A stretch of DNA of 64,000 nucleotides, taken from Flaccisagitta enflata. Taxonomy: Eukaryota; Chaetognatha; Sagittoidea; Aphragmophora. The stretch covers positions 17,546,001 to 17,610,000 of the forward strand of contig OZ231128.1 in assembly GCA_965153355.1 (NCBI GenBank), given 5' to 3'. The translations under genes and the position numbers were made by a program. Of the stretch, positions 8,676 through 17,728 are shown piece after piece (positions within the stretch are counted from its first letter, which is position 1; every line of letters starts with the position of its first letter). The notes under the pieces are model-generated. The model was given only the letters and a program-made list of their open reading frames with translations, had not been told where the DNA came from and did no database searches.

Positions 8676-11600
8676 AAACCATTATCACAGAAAGAGGACG
8701 AGAAAAGTATTGGTGATAAATTACAATGTCTTTCAATATCAAAATCTCCGAATGAGTATGAGTTGAACATAGATTCAGTGGGACATGTTTTAAATGGGCA
8801 AGAAGTAAAAGGTGACAATAGGAGTGGAAAAGAGGGTGACAGAAAAGGTGACAGTGGGAGTGACAGTGAGAGTGACAGTGAAAGTGACGGAGAAAATGAC
8901 AAACAGTCATTGCATTGTGCTAACGTGAATAAAAAGGAATTTGAGGAAGAAGAGGAAGAAAATGGATGTTCAAAGGGTTTTATGAAAGGAAGTAAATTCT
9001 ATGTGGCATGTATGGTATCACCATGGGACAAAGAGAGTGACAATGGGAGTGATAATGGTCAAGATGGCGCGGTAAAAGGCGAATTTTTCATTGACACTGG
9101 AGCAGAGTGTAGTGTCATTGCCTCAGCTTTAGTAAAAGACATCAGAAAAAGGAAGGGTCCGGGAGTACAACTACTAGGTTTTACGGGCCAAGTAGGGGCG
9201 GAGGTGACAGATATGGTGGATGTTACACTACATTTTTACCCACAAAGTGTGAGGTGTTCTTTCTATGTGTGCGATGTGGAAACATCAATTATAGGTTCTG
9301 ACCTGCTTCGCGATAGGAGCCTGGGCCTCAACTTGAGCACGAGGGATGAATTGTTGTATGTCAAAGATGAACGGATTTTGACATCGAGGTCGTTGGATGA
9401 AGCAGTTGATAGCCTGGAGGAAAGAAAGAGGGAGTGGGAAAGTCGTAGTTTAATGGAAAGGAATTGGCCAAAAGTTGAAAGAACTTACTGGATGTCAAAC
9501 AGACGGACTGTCACTCTTGATCCAACATCAATCACGATGGTCGAGTGCAAAATAGAGCCAAATTTTAGGACTGACAGTAAATTTTCATTTCTTTCGTTCT
9601 ATGATGAGGAAATACATTCAGTCTACATACCCTCGGTCACGTATGAGAGAGGTACTGTAAATTTCATGATTCCAGTCACTAATCTTACCGACGAGGAAAT
9701 GACGATTAAGGCAGGTTGGAGGATAGGTGAGATTGTGAAGCACGGTATCACCAAGGACGAACAAGAGACGCGTAGCTTGAAGATATTTCAAGTTGATGTC
9801 TGCAAAATAGATGTGGTGATGAAAGGAACGAATGAAAAAAGCGAAAATCAAACAGTTGAACGCGCGACAGTAAAGGAAAAAAATGACTACGACAATATCA
9901 ACACTAACAACAAAAGGACAATCGTCAAAAACAACACTGGGTCCAAGAACAAAATAGTCGAGAACAACACTAACAACAAAAGAACAATCATCAAAAACAA
10001 CACAGACGACAGTGAAAAGTTAGTAGACAAACACATCAATGTCATCGCAAATGGTAACAACAAAATCGTCAATGTCATCGCAGATAGTAACAACAAAATC
10101 AGCAATGTCATCAGTGATAATGACAACGGCATCGTCAATGTCATCGCTAATGATAAAAGAAACAAAACAGATGAAAGTTACGCAAAAAGAATAGTGTGTG
10201 AAGTGCTTGACATTCAGCCTCGCAAAAATGTGATAGAAAGCTCACTTGAAGGTGCGGACAAAGTGAGAAAGGACAGAGAAAAAGCGGACACAAAAAGCAG
10301 CAAGCGCGAAAGAGGGGCGAGTGTTATTACGTCCATCGGAGAATCATATGATGAAAGAAAAAAGACTCGGACAGAGAGTGAGACGAATTTGGAACGGAGA
10401 CAGAAGGCCTCGAAAGACGAAGTAGTAAAGAGAGAACGAAAATGGACTCAGGGCGCTGAGGAAGAAAAACGCGAGAGGCTGGAAAGAGAAATGATAGGAT
10501 TGATATGCGGAGTGGCGGACGGAGTCAAAAGTGGACGGACGGACAGAAGAGAGTTGTCAGCTGTCTGTAGAAACGGAGTAGGGTGTGACGATGTACGTGT
10601 GGAGGAGGTTGTGGTTGAAAAAGCGGCAGCGTCACACAAACCCGGCGAAGCAGTAGCAGAGGCTGGAATGAAAAGCAGCTGCGGGCAGCAGCCAGGCGAA
10701 AAACGGAGCGGTCTGCATGACGTCACAGGCCCCGTTCTTCTCTCTGATATAGTGAACAAAGGCAGACTTAGTAATGATCTGTTGAAGAGGTGTCAGGACA
10801 CAGGAATTTACTGTGATTTAGAAGCGAAGCAACAAAGTCCTAATCTCCATCTGGTGGGGGTCAGAGCAGACTTTGAACTTGAGAAAGACAAAAGGGCAAA
10901 ATCAGAATTTTGGCCATCAGATGAAATATTTCTAGCAAATTTTGATTTTTCAGGAGTAGAGGAGCCATATTTGAGCAAGTTGAAGGAGCTTTTGGTATGT
11001 TTCAAGGATATTTTTTACAATGTTGACAGGAAGGATCAGTTCAGAGCTGGCATTCAGAATATCCCATTGGTGCATATTGAGGTTCAACCAGGAGTGGTGC
11101 CAGTCAAGGATAAACAGAGAAGATGTCCAGACAGTAAAAGAAAGTATTTGAAAAAGCATATTGAAGACCTTATCAACATGGGTGTTATTAAAGAAGTGGA
11201 TAATTCCAGAGAATCAGCTTCTATCTATGCATCCAATGCTTTTATCATTTTGGAAAAAAGATGGTATAGTGGTGAGAACAAAATTAGGTACAAAAGTCGA
11301 ATGGTAGTAGACCAAAAATCTCTCAACAAATCACTGAAAAAGAGTTCATTCCCTTTGCCAAATTGTGAGGCGTTCAGAAGAGAGCTGTCACAATATAAAG
11401 TGTTCTCAAGCTTTGACTTCGTAGAATTTTTTCATCAGGTCAAAACAGACGAGCAGACACAACAGCTATTTGGTATCTATGCTTTAGGCAAAGTTTACAA
11501 GTCTCTCAGATTATTGATGGGAAATATACAATCGGCCAACTTGGGGCAATTTACCTCATCAAAATGCTATGAAAATTGCCCTAGATCATATCCTTTTCAG

Positions 11601-14600
11601 GATGATGTTTCATGCTGTTCAATGACCAAGGAAGAACATATAGAGAAGGATTTGCCTGACTTTTTGGCCACAACAAGTTACTACAATCTGCTTGTGAACC
11701 CAAAGAAATGTATTTTCTTCAGAAATGAGGCCAGAATTCTAGGTCACTTAGTGGGAGAAGAGAGGCTGTCATTGTCATCAGAAAAGATTGATAAGATCAA
11801 GAAATTGGCTTTCCCAGAAACAAAAGCTAAATTGAATGCAATGCTTGCATTTTTTGTCTGGTTTGACAGAATGGCGGTCAGACTGTCAGAATTGGCAGCA
11901 CCTCTGAGAGAGCTAAACAAACCGGGTGTTCGTTTCAGGCCGTCAGCGATTCATCATAAGGCATTGCAGGACATAAAGGAGCATTTATTGGACCCAGAAT
12001 GCTGTGTATTAAGGACACCTAGTGCTGATGTGGAAGACACAATCTTTTGTTTTTGTGACGCCTCATCTAGCAGCCTGAGTGGGATACTGACACAGATGAT
12101 GTTGCCACTGAAGCACAGGCAATCAGGAGAGCAGGGAAGAAAGGAATTGCATTTGGTGGGAGTATGGAGCTCATGCATACCCGAAAACTGGCGTTGTTAC
12201 CCAATTTGGTTGAAGGAACTGGTCGCCCTTTGGCAAATGACGCATAAGTATTTTTTCCTACTTTCTGGCAGGCAATTTTTTGTTGTGAGTGACAGCGAGA
12301 CTTGCAGGGATTGGGCAAGTATCGATCGAGTGCCAATGGATTTGGCAAGAAAAATCCTTTCTTTGCAACGGTTCGATTTCAAGGTCATTCATGTGGATGG
12401 GAAATTGAACATGGCAGATATCTTTAGCAGGCAGGAAAGGACATTTGACCCTCAAGGAAATAAGTTATCACCAGTAGGGACCTATCCAAGGTTCATGGAA
12501 GGCCGTTTGATAAATGGAGATGGAAATCCAATAAGTTGGAAAAAACTCTTTACAGCACCAAAAAGCAAAAGGATGGAAGATTTCTTCGTTCGGAATAGAA
12601 AGCAGAAATTAGCAAAGGCAGTTTCAGTCGAGAGGAAAGAAAAGCCAATTCATGACGACTATGATTCCCGCAAGGACGCGGTTGACAGCCAAATAGAAGG
12701 GACAATGGAGGTGGAGACAGACAATGACAAATCGACAAAAACAACACGTGAATGTGTAAGAGAATTCACCTATGATAGGGTGATGGATTCCTTGAGAGCG
12801 GGTGGTGAAATTGATGACGTCAGTGGTGAGGGATTCGTCACCGACTTGCATGAGGACGTCGTTGAGGACGATAATGACGTCATTGAGGGCGACGACGACG
12901 TCGACAACGACGTCGCATCGAAGGAAGCTTGCCGTCGAAGTGTCAAGGAGGAAGAGGAGGAGAAGAAGAAGGAGCTTGGGAGGATGAACATCTGTTCGTT
13001 CGGATTGACGGATGAGGAGATAAGAGAAGGATGGAATGATGCGGATGACGAGGAAGTGGAAGACATCTTTAGAGACGTGACCCTGCCCGTGTATGACGAT
13101 GACAATCTGGAAAAGGCAAAGGAAATGCAGGAAGATGAAACAATTAGGAAGTGTGCTCAGTATTTGAGGGGCGAGGAGGAAATTCCCCGAAAAATAAATG
13201 CTTTGAGCCTGCCTAAGGATATACAGACGTTCTTACGACATAAGCTATGCTTTAGGCTAAATGAGCAGGGTATATTATTTCGCCTATGGACACATAAAAA
13301 CGGTTCAATTGATCCTCTTTTGGTGGTTGGTGATTCACAAATGGACAGACTGATTGCTAAAACCCACGAGTTTGATGTAAGCTGCCCATCTGGTCTGTCA
13401 CACATCGGTCAAAGAAAGACATTTACGGCAATCGCAAAAAAGTGGTACGCGTTCAGACTGAGATTCAAGGTGAACACATACATCTCACGGTGCGCAAGTT
13501 GCGCTTTGAATAACCACATAACAAACAGGGCAAGAAAAGAGGATGATGGAGAACAAATTGCATGTCAAAGCGGAGAGTTGGTAGTTATGGACTTTGCGGG
13601 TCCATATACAATGTTTAGAACAGCGTCAGGCTTGCCAAAATATGTCTTAATATTTTGTGACAGTTTCAGCCGTTACGCTTTTGGTACGCCAACCAATGGT
13701 ACTAATGATGACTATGTACTGGAGGGCGTAATGGAAATGAGAAAAGCGTGGAATGGATTGCCTAAATCTATAGTATGCGATAACGCATTACTATCAAAGC
13801 ACAGTGCTACCAGGAAGTTTTTAATGGATAGTGGTGTAACTATTACCCATGGGATGGCAAACATTAGCAGGTGCCAAACAAAGGCCGAACGACTAATATC
13901 AACGATTAGTCGTTTAATAATGAAGTATCACTCATCTAATCCAAAAACACCATTCTCAAAGTTGGTAAATGAATCAATCATTTGTTATAATAACTCGGTG
14001 CATAGTGGGCTAGGCCCTATGACCGAGGAAGGGGCGATTTCGCCTCGAGAATTACACTTTTCACCAACCTTAAAGGCGCCGTTGATGAACATTGCGTCGA
14101 AAGAAGATGGAAAAGGAAGCAAATCAGCAAAGGAGACCATTTCTTTGGCGAAAAGGGCGGCGGAAGAGTCTCTTCTTTACAACGTACAGTCGTTTCTAAA
14201 GAAAAAAGATCACAGTTCGCCAACTGATTATGGCCGTAGGCTTAAAAGTGGAGATCTTTGCTTACTAAAAAGGACTTCATTCGCGAAAGGCATTCAGAAA
14301 AAGTTGGCATTCAAATTACAAAAAAATGCCTTTGAGGTCATGGACCGCGTCGGTACCAATACTTTTAGATGCAAAAGTATCTTGACAGATGATATCTGTA
14401 TTCTGCCGGGTGACTTACTACTAATCACCAGAAACCAAACGAAGGAGGACTTACTAAGATTGTGTGAACGCATGGAAGAAATGGCCACAAAGAACGAAGC
14501 CTCGAATTCGCCACCAATGACAAGAAGAAGGGCGCGTGGTGCCCAATTATCGCCGTCGATTGATGCCAATTTCGTCCTAAATGCGGGGCTGACGACAAAG

Positions 14601-14645
14601 AGCCACTACGGTGGAATCGGCCTCGATGCGTTGGAATGGATTTGA
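8667..14645 (+). CDS. pol: retrotransposon Pol polyprotein (PR-RT-RH-IN)
   Basis: Open from the codon after the gag TGA to TGA at 14643-14645, about 1,990 codons, same frame as gag. Catalytic landmarks: aspartic protease FIDTGAECS (Asp codon 9093); reverse transcriptase with FDF (11415) and FQDD (Asp codons 11601 and 11604) in place of the usual YxDD; RNase H with CDAS (12057), a KEL glutamate, DSE and ADIFSR; integrase with an H-H-C-C zinc motif (about 13365-13505) and the D,D35E triad (13590, 13779, 13887); then a GPY/F-like C-terminal region (about 14240-14430). The PR-RT-RH-IN order is Ty3/gypsy-like. A long Asn/Lys-rich and charged spacer (about 9830-10800) separates protease from RT, and another acidic spacer (12600-13100) separates RNase H from integrase; both are longer than is usual. 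The RT segment between FDF and FQDD is divergent, so activity is not assured. No frameshift or internal stop. Confidence 0.93.
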   Translation, partial: QLQKPLSQKEDEKSIGDKLQCLSISKSPNEYELNIDSVGHVLNGQEVKGDNRSGKEGDRKGDSGSDSESDSESDGENDKQSLHCANVNKKEFEEEEEENGCSKGFMKGSKFYVACMVSPWDKESDNGSDNGQDGAVKGEFFIDTGAECSVIASALVKDIRKRKGPGVQLLGFTGQVGAEVTDMVDVTLHFYPQSVRCSFYVCDVETSIIGSDLLRDRSLGLNLSTRDELLYVKDERILTSRSLDEAVDSLEERKREWESRSLMERNWPKVERTYWMSNRRTVTLDPTSITMVECKIEPNFRTDSKFSFLSFYDEEIHSVYIPSVTYERGTVNFMIPVTNLTDEEMTIKAGWRIGEIVKHGITKDEQETRSLKIFQVDVCKIDVVMKGTNEKSENQTVERATVKEKNDYDNINTNNKRTIVKNNTGSKNKIVENNTNNKRTIIKNNTDDSEKLVDKHINVIANGNNKIVNVIADSNNKISNVISDNDNGIVNVIANDKRNKTDESYAKRIVCEVLDIQPRKNVIESSLEGADKVRKDREKADTKSSKRERGASVITSIGESYDERKKTRTESETNLERRQKASKDEVVKRERKWTQGAEEEKRERLEREMIGLICGVADGVKSGRTDRRELSAVCRNGVGCDDVRVEEVVVEKAAASHKPGEAVAEAGMKSSCGQQPGEKRSGLHDVTGPVLLSDIVNKGRLSNDLLKRCQDTGIYCDLEAKQQSPNLHLVGVRADFELEKDKRAKSEFWPSDEIFLANFDFSGVEEPYLSKLKELLVCFKDIFYNVDRKDQFRAGIQNIPLVHIEVQPGVVPVKDKQRRCPDSKRKYLKKHIEDLINMGVIKEVDNSRESASIYASNAFIILEKRWYSGENKIRYKSRMVVDQKSLNKSLKKSSFPLPNCEAFRRELSQYKVFSSFDFVEFFHQVKTDEQTQQLFGIYALGKVYKSLRLLMGNIQSANLGQFTSSKCYENCPRSYPFQDDVSCCSMTKEEHIEKDLPDFLATTSYYNLLVNPKKCIFFRNEARILGHLVGEERLSLSSEKIDKIKKLAFPETKAKLNAMLAFFVWFDRMAVRLSELAAPLRELNKPGVRFRPSAIHHKALQDIKEHLLDPECCVLRTPSADVEDTIFCFCDASSSSLSGILTQMMLPLKHRQSGEQGRKELHLVGVWSSCIPENWRCYPIWLKELVALWQMTHKYFFLLSGRQFFVVSDSETCRDWASIDRVPMDLARKILSLQRFDFKVIHVDGKLNMADIFSRQERTFDPQGNKLSPVGTYPRFMEGRLINGDGNPISWKKLFTAPKSKRMEDFFVRNRKQKLAKAVSVERKEKPIHDDYDSRKDAVDSQIEGTMEVETDNDKSTKTTRECVREFTYDRVMDSLRAGGEIDDVSGEGFVTDLHEDVVEDDNDVIEGDDDVDNDVASKEACRRSVKEEEEEKKKELGRMNICSFGLTDEEIREGWNDADDEEVEDIFRDVTLPVYDDDNLEKAKEMQEDETIRKCAQYLRGEEEIPRKINALSLPKDIQTFLRHKLCFRLNEQGILFRLWTHKNGSIDPLLVVGDSQMDRLIAKTHEFDVSCPSGLSHIGQRKTFTAIAKKWYAFRLRFKVNTYISRCASCALNNHITNRARKEDDGEQIACQSGELVVMDFAGPYTMFRTASGLPKYVLIFCDSFSRYAFGTPTNGTNDDYVLEGVMEMRKAWNGLPKSIVCDNALLSKHSATRKFLMDSGVTITHGMANISRCQTKAERLISTISRLIMKYHSSNPKTPFSKLVNESIICYNNSVHSGLGPMTEEGAISPRELHFSPTLKAPLMNIASKEDGKGSKSAKETISLAKRAAEESLLYNVQSFLKKKDHSSPTDYGRRLKSGDLCLLKRTSFAKGIQKKLAFKLQKNAFEVMDRVGTNTFRCKSILTDDICILPGDLLLITRNQTKEDLLRLCERMEEMATKNEASNSPPMTRRRARGAQLSPSIDANFVLNAGLTTKSHYGGIGLDALEWI

Positions 14646-14680
14646 GACAGTATTTTTTTTTTTTTTTTGTTTTTGTATTT

Positions 14681-14686
14681 TTTATT
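14681..14686 (-). terminator. antisense AATAAA poly(A) signal
   Basis: AATAAA on the minus strand (TTTATT on plus), about 110 bp after the stop codon of the antisense ORF 14797-15228 and just short of the pol stop. It would end the antisense transcript before it runs into pol. Confidence 0.6.
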
Positions 14687-14796
14687 AGCAAAATTTTGGA
14701 TAAAATCAAGAAATGAAAGAAAGAAATAATTAGAAAAATTTTGAATTAAAAACCCTTAAGGGCAAAGTGGGGAAGAAAATCTAAGTGTGGAAAAAT

Positions 14797-15228
14797 TTAA
14801 ACCCACAGCGAACGGGCATTATTCTCATCGCATTGGCGGGGGGCGAGTCCTCGCATCTCAATAGTTTGGACTCGGGCTCTGGCACTGTCGGTGGCGTTCC
14901 TAAACGGAACGCCGCTGACAGCTGGCGTGGCCATGGGGCTGGTGGAGGCGTCTTGGGCCTGATGAGGTCTCAGAAGGTCCAACGCAGCCCTTGGGACAGA
15001 CTGCAGGGTGGCCAAGAAACGGTCCACCGCTGCCAGTTTGCGCCTGAGGGCTACGAGGACCCCTGAGACCAGCATCAGGGCACCGATGACCCCTCCGACC
15101 GAGCCCCATGTCACCGCCTCAGAGTCCGGTTGGACAGACGCAACCGTTGGACTGGGAAGCGAGGTTGATGATTCTTCGTAAAAGTAATCATCAACCGAGC
15201 TTCCCGTGTAAAGGGTGAAGTTTGCCAT
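14797..15228 (-). CDS. antisense single-pass membrane protein of retrotransposon
   Basis: 143 codons on the strand opposite gag-pol, ATG in good context (AAAATGG), TAA stop. No signal peptide. The N-terminal region of about 40 residues is acidic and Ser/Thr-rich with an N-glycosylation motif (NFT). One strong membrane segment follows (WGSVGGVIGALMLVSGVLV), then RRK and a basic, helical tail. By the positive-inside rule the N-terminus would face outward. The 5' flank has a polypyrimidine stretch ending TTTTAG near 15275, a possible 3' splice site, so the ORF may be reached by splicing from the antisense promoter at 16990. The plus strand here also has a shorter frame, which I treat as its shadow. 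No homologue recognised; it could be an env-like accessory or a captured gene. Confidence 0.62.
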   Translation of the reverse strand: MANFTLYTGSSVDDYFYEESSTSLPSPTVASVQPDSEAVTWGSVGGVIGALMLVSGVLVALRRKLAAVDRFLATLQSVPRAALDLLRPHQAQDASTSPMATPAVSGVPFRNATDSARARVQTIEMRGLAPRQCDENNARSLWV

Positions 15229-16192
15229 TTTGATTTTGAATAATGACTTTTGGAAACAAATTTAAATTAAATTCCCTCTAAAAGTAAAAAGAAAGAAGAA
15301 ACCGCCGTTCGCTGTTAAAAGAAAGAAAAGAAATGAAGTAAAAGAAAATGAATAAAAAGAAGATGTAATATAAAGCCGCTTCTTTTGAGACAGAAATACG
15401 AGCCTGTAAATGAGAATAAAGAACAATCAGTGTTTAATATTAGAGACGCTCTAATGATCAATGAATGTGAAATGTGAACGATGAATGAATGTGATGAATG
15501 AACCTGGCCAGGTAAACGAACGAATGTTGACAGCTGATTGATGAATAGTGAACGATGAATGAACGGGGGAGTGAATGAGCGGTAGTAAATGAATCAAAGA
15601 AACAAATGGCAATCAGCTCGAAGTTGATCAGAGAGGGCGTCTGATTTTAGAGGCATGGAAACAAGTGGCTAAAGAAATTACGGAAAAGAAAAAGTGAAGA
15701 AAAGAAAAAAAATTCGCTAACCCCAGGGGGGCGAATGAATGTAAGGTCTCGACAATGAATGTGAGCCTTTGAAAACCGGTATTATTTAGGATAGTATGCC
15801 CCCGGCGCTATCTAGGGACGTGCCCGATTATTAATTCTTTAGTCTGAAGGATAAAGAATTTTCACTAAGCCCTTACCAGATGGTATTTGGGAGTGATTAA
15901 CAATGCGCAGACAGTACTGTAGTCGTAATTTTTTTATGGAATTCCTATATTTTTTTACGACATGAAGTCGATGATGGTTATATTTTTTTCCGATTGATGA
16001 TTTAGTTCCCAAATGGAAAATCTTGAGAATGAAAACGAATTGAAAACGGCAGGAGTGAGAATGGAATGAGTGACCAATGAAGTTAATTTGGCTAAATCAG
16101 CTGCCAGCTTTGGACTTTGATCAAAGAAATGGAAAAAAGGGTCGGTGTGAAATTAAATTTGAAATATTGATTTCTATCCTTTTCTCTCATGC

Positions 16193-16198
16193 TTTATT
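16193..16198 (-). terminator. antisense AATAAA poly(A) signal
   Basis: AATAAA on the minus strand, about 75 bp downstream of the stop codon of the spliced antisense gene 16271-16910. An alternative minus-strand 5' splice site (AAG|GTAAAG, near 16231) lies between stop and signal and could join this transcript to the ORF at 15228. Confidence 0.6.
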
Positions 16199-16270
16199 TC
16201 CCATTGTTTCACTACTCTGTATGAACTTTACCTTTTTTTTCCCGACTGTCGATTGACTGAGCATGCTGAT

Positions 16271-16910
16271 TTACACGTTTTGTATGGCATACTGACTGTT
16301 TCGTCTTAGTGGTGTTGGAGTATTGGGAGCATTGCCTTGATTTGCTAGGATTTGCGTTGTTTGTAACTTTTGTTGAAAAATTTTGAATATGGTGAGAATA
16401 ATATCGAGCAACACCAGGGCAATGGTGCCAAATTGAAGATATTCGACATCGTCAGTATTCTGTAATACTTTTTTTTTATACTCAGTTTTGAGATACTTCT
16501 CTGATACTGGTAAACATCGAGAAGTAGTAGTTCTTCCAGTGGCCGTGCGATAAACAATCAATTGACAAGCATCCCCATCTTTCCTAAAATCAATGATTGA
16601 CAGGCATGTTAACCTTTAGAAATAGAAGTATTTGGTTTTAATGCAAGCCTGAACTAATTAATATGTTACCATGGCGAAGAAGGTAATAATAACTTAAACT
16701 AACTTTTGCATTAATCTTGTGTTCAAAAATTTTCTCCCCCCCCACTTACCTGTAGCCCACGCTTTCCAAATAGCCCTCAAATTTTTGAAAACACTTATTC
16801 GAGGGGACTGGATCTTTAACGTAATCCTCAAGGGTTTGCTCATTTGATTCAGAAGCCATTCCCATGGTGAAGAGAAGAGATGCCAACGCGAAAAGGAGAT
16901 ATTGGTTCAT
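16271..16910 (-). CDS. antisense spliced gene: signal peptide, one TM (env-like?)
   Basis: Two exons opposite to gag-pol. Exon 1, 16910 down to 16750, starts at ATG with a typical signal peptide (NQYLLFALASLLF) and codes an acidic ectodomain, ending CAG|GTAAGT. The intron is 16749-16584, closed by TTTTAG. Exon 2, 16583-16271, continues in frame with a Cys-containing ectodomain, a membrane segment (FGTIALVLLDIILTIF), a Lys/Gln-rich cytoplasmic tail, then TAA. The total is about 157 residues: a small type I membrane protein with two cysteines before the splice junction region and one after. A TATA box lies 78 bp upstream of the ATG. The phase match across the intron, the signal peptide split and the promoter together argue that this is a real gene. 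It is too short for a classical retroviral Env and shows no furin site or fusion peptide that I can see. Role unknown. Confidence 0.72.
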
Positions 16911-16987
16911 GATGGCTTGTGGCAGTAATCAAGCGGAGAAATGATTAGAAAATAAAAGGAATTTTGGTAACCTAACAAATGCCGAGT

Positions 16988-16995
16988 CTTTTATA
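16988..16995 (-). promoter_or_regulatory. antisense TATA box
   Basis: TATAAAAG on the minus strand. With normal spacing, transcription would start near 16960, giving a 5' UTR of about 50 nt before the ATG at 16910. It would drive the antisense genes independently of the LTR promoter. Confidence 0.65.
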
Positions 16996-17283
16996 GTTTC
17001 TTTTGATTGGAAGGGTTGTTGATTGATAATTTGAATATTTAGAATTCTCCTTTTCTGTCTTAGTTACTATCCAAACCTATAAGTCGTGACTTATAAAGTT
17101 AAAACGTGACCGTTATTTTCCGTTCATTCAAAGATTGTTATTGTTACGCAAACGCCCGCATTTCTGAGGTTTTTCATTTTTAGGTGGGTAAAAGGAGATC
17201 GACTTTGTTTTTAAATTCCGGGAATTTGAAAAAGAAAAAAAAACCTAGTTCACACTAATGGTTTTTTTTGTCAACAGGGGGGA

Positions 17284-17646
17284 AGTATGGAATGGGACTC
17301 CTTATACCCACTTGAAACACCCTAATATTAGAATATCCTTTATAAGAATATGAGGGACCCCTATTTAATTTAGCAATTGACGTAATACACCACAAACTTT
17401 ACAGATTTCTAATGCGGGTGATATATAAACGAATATTTCTTTGGAATTTCAGTAAACCAAGAAATTCCAAAGAAATTTCGTCTTTCTTTCAGGTAAGAGA
17501 ACATTAAGCGTACAGAATGCCCTTTATTTGTCGTTGTTTTATATATTTCATTGTTAATTTTATATGAATATAAAATTAAAGAGTAAACCAAGAAATTCCA
17601 AAGAAATTTCGTCTTTCTTTCAGTCCGTATGACTTCAATGTCATAC

Positions 17647-17647
<1 letters not shown>
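17284..17647 (+). repeat. 3' LTR with adjoining polypurine tract
   Basis: Starts after a purine tract (AGGGGGGGGAAG, about 17274-17285), the expected plus-strand primer. The first three bases AGT (17284-17286) extend an inverted pair AGTATG/CATACT but are not seen at the 5' LTR. The remaining 361 bp match 5742-6102 base for base as far as I can read. The GA repeat of the host intron resumes at 17648. Confidence 0.94.
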
Positions 17648-17680
<33 letters not shown>

Positions 17681-17728
17681 TGAGTCATTTTCCTTTGGAT
17701 AAATAAATCCCTTAATCTCTTTGTCCAG

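Larger units (their letters stand above)
5742..17647 (+). mobile_element. full-length Ty3/gypsy-type LTR retrotransposon
   Basis: An 11.9-kb element bounded by two 361-bp LTRs (5742-6102 and 17287-17647) that I read as identical. It has a TGG-initiated primer-binding site candidate right after the 5' LTR (6103), gag, pol with protease-RT-RNase H-integrase order (typical of Ty3/gypsy), a 2.6-kb 3' region with antisense genes, and a G-rich polypurine tract just before the 3' LTR. It sits in a GA repeat, so the target duplication (AGAG or GAGA) cannot be resolved. Terminal bases AGTATG/CATACT form an inverted pair at the 3' LTR; at the 5' LTR the first AGT is missing or lost in the repeat. All ORFs are open, so the copy looks young and possibly active. 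It lies in a host protease intron in sense orientation, so its poly(A) signal and splice sites could disturb host transcripts. I did not assign the primer tRNA. Confidence 0.95.

Noticed and set aside
12550-13405. Minus-strand frames opposite pol
   Set aside because: Shadows of the pol coding sequence; no promoter, signal peptide or intron, unlike the antisense genes after pol.
14785-15066. Sense-strand frame of 93 codons after pol as an env candidate
   Set aside because: Low-hydrophobicity, Gly/Ser/Arg-rich and opposite to the better antisense ORF, which has an ATG in good context and a clear membrane segment.
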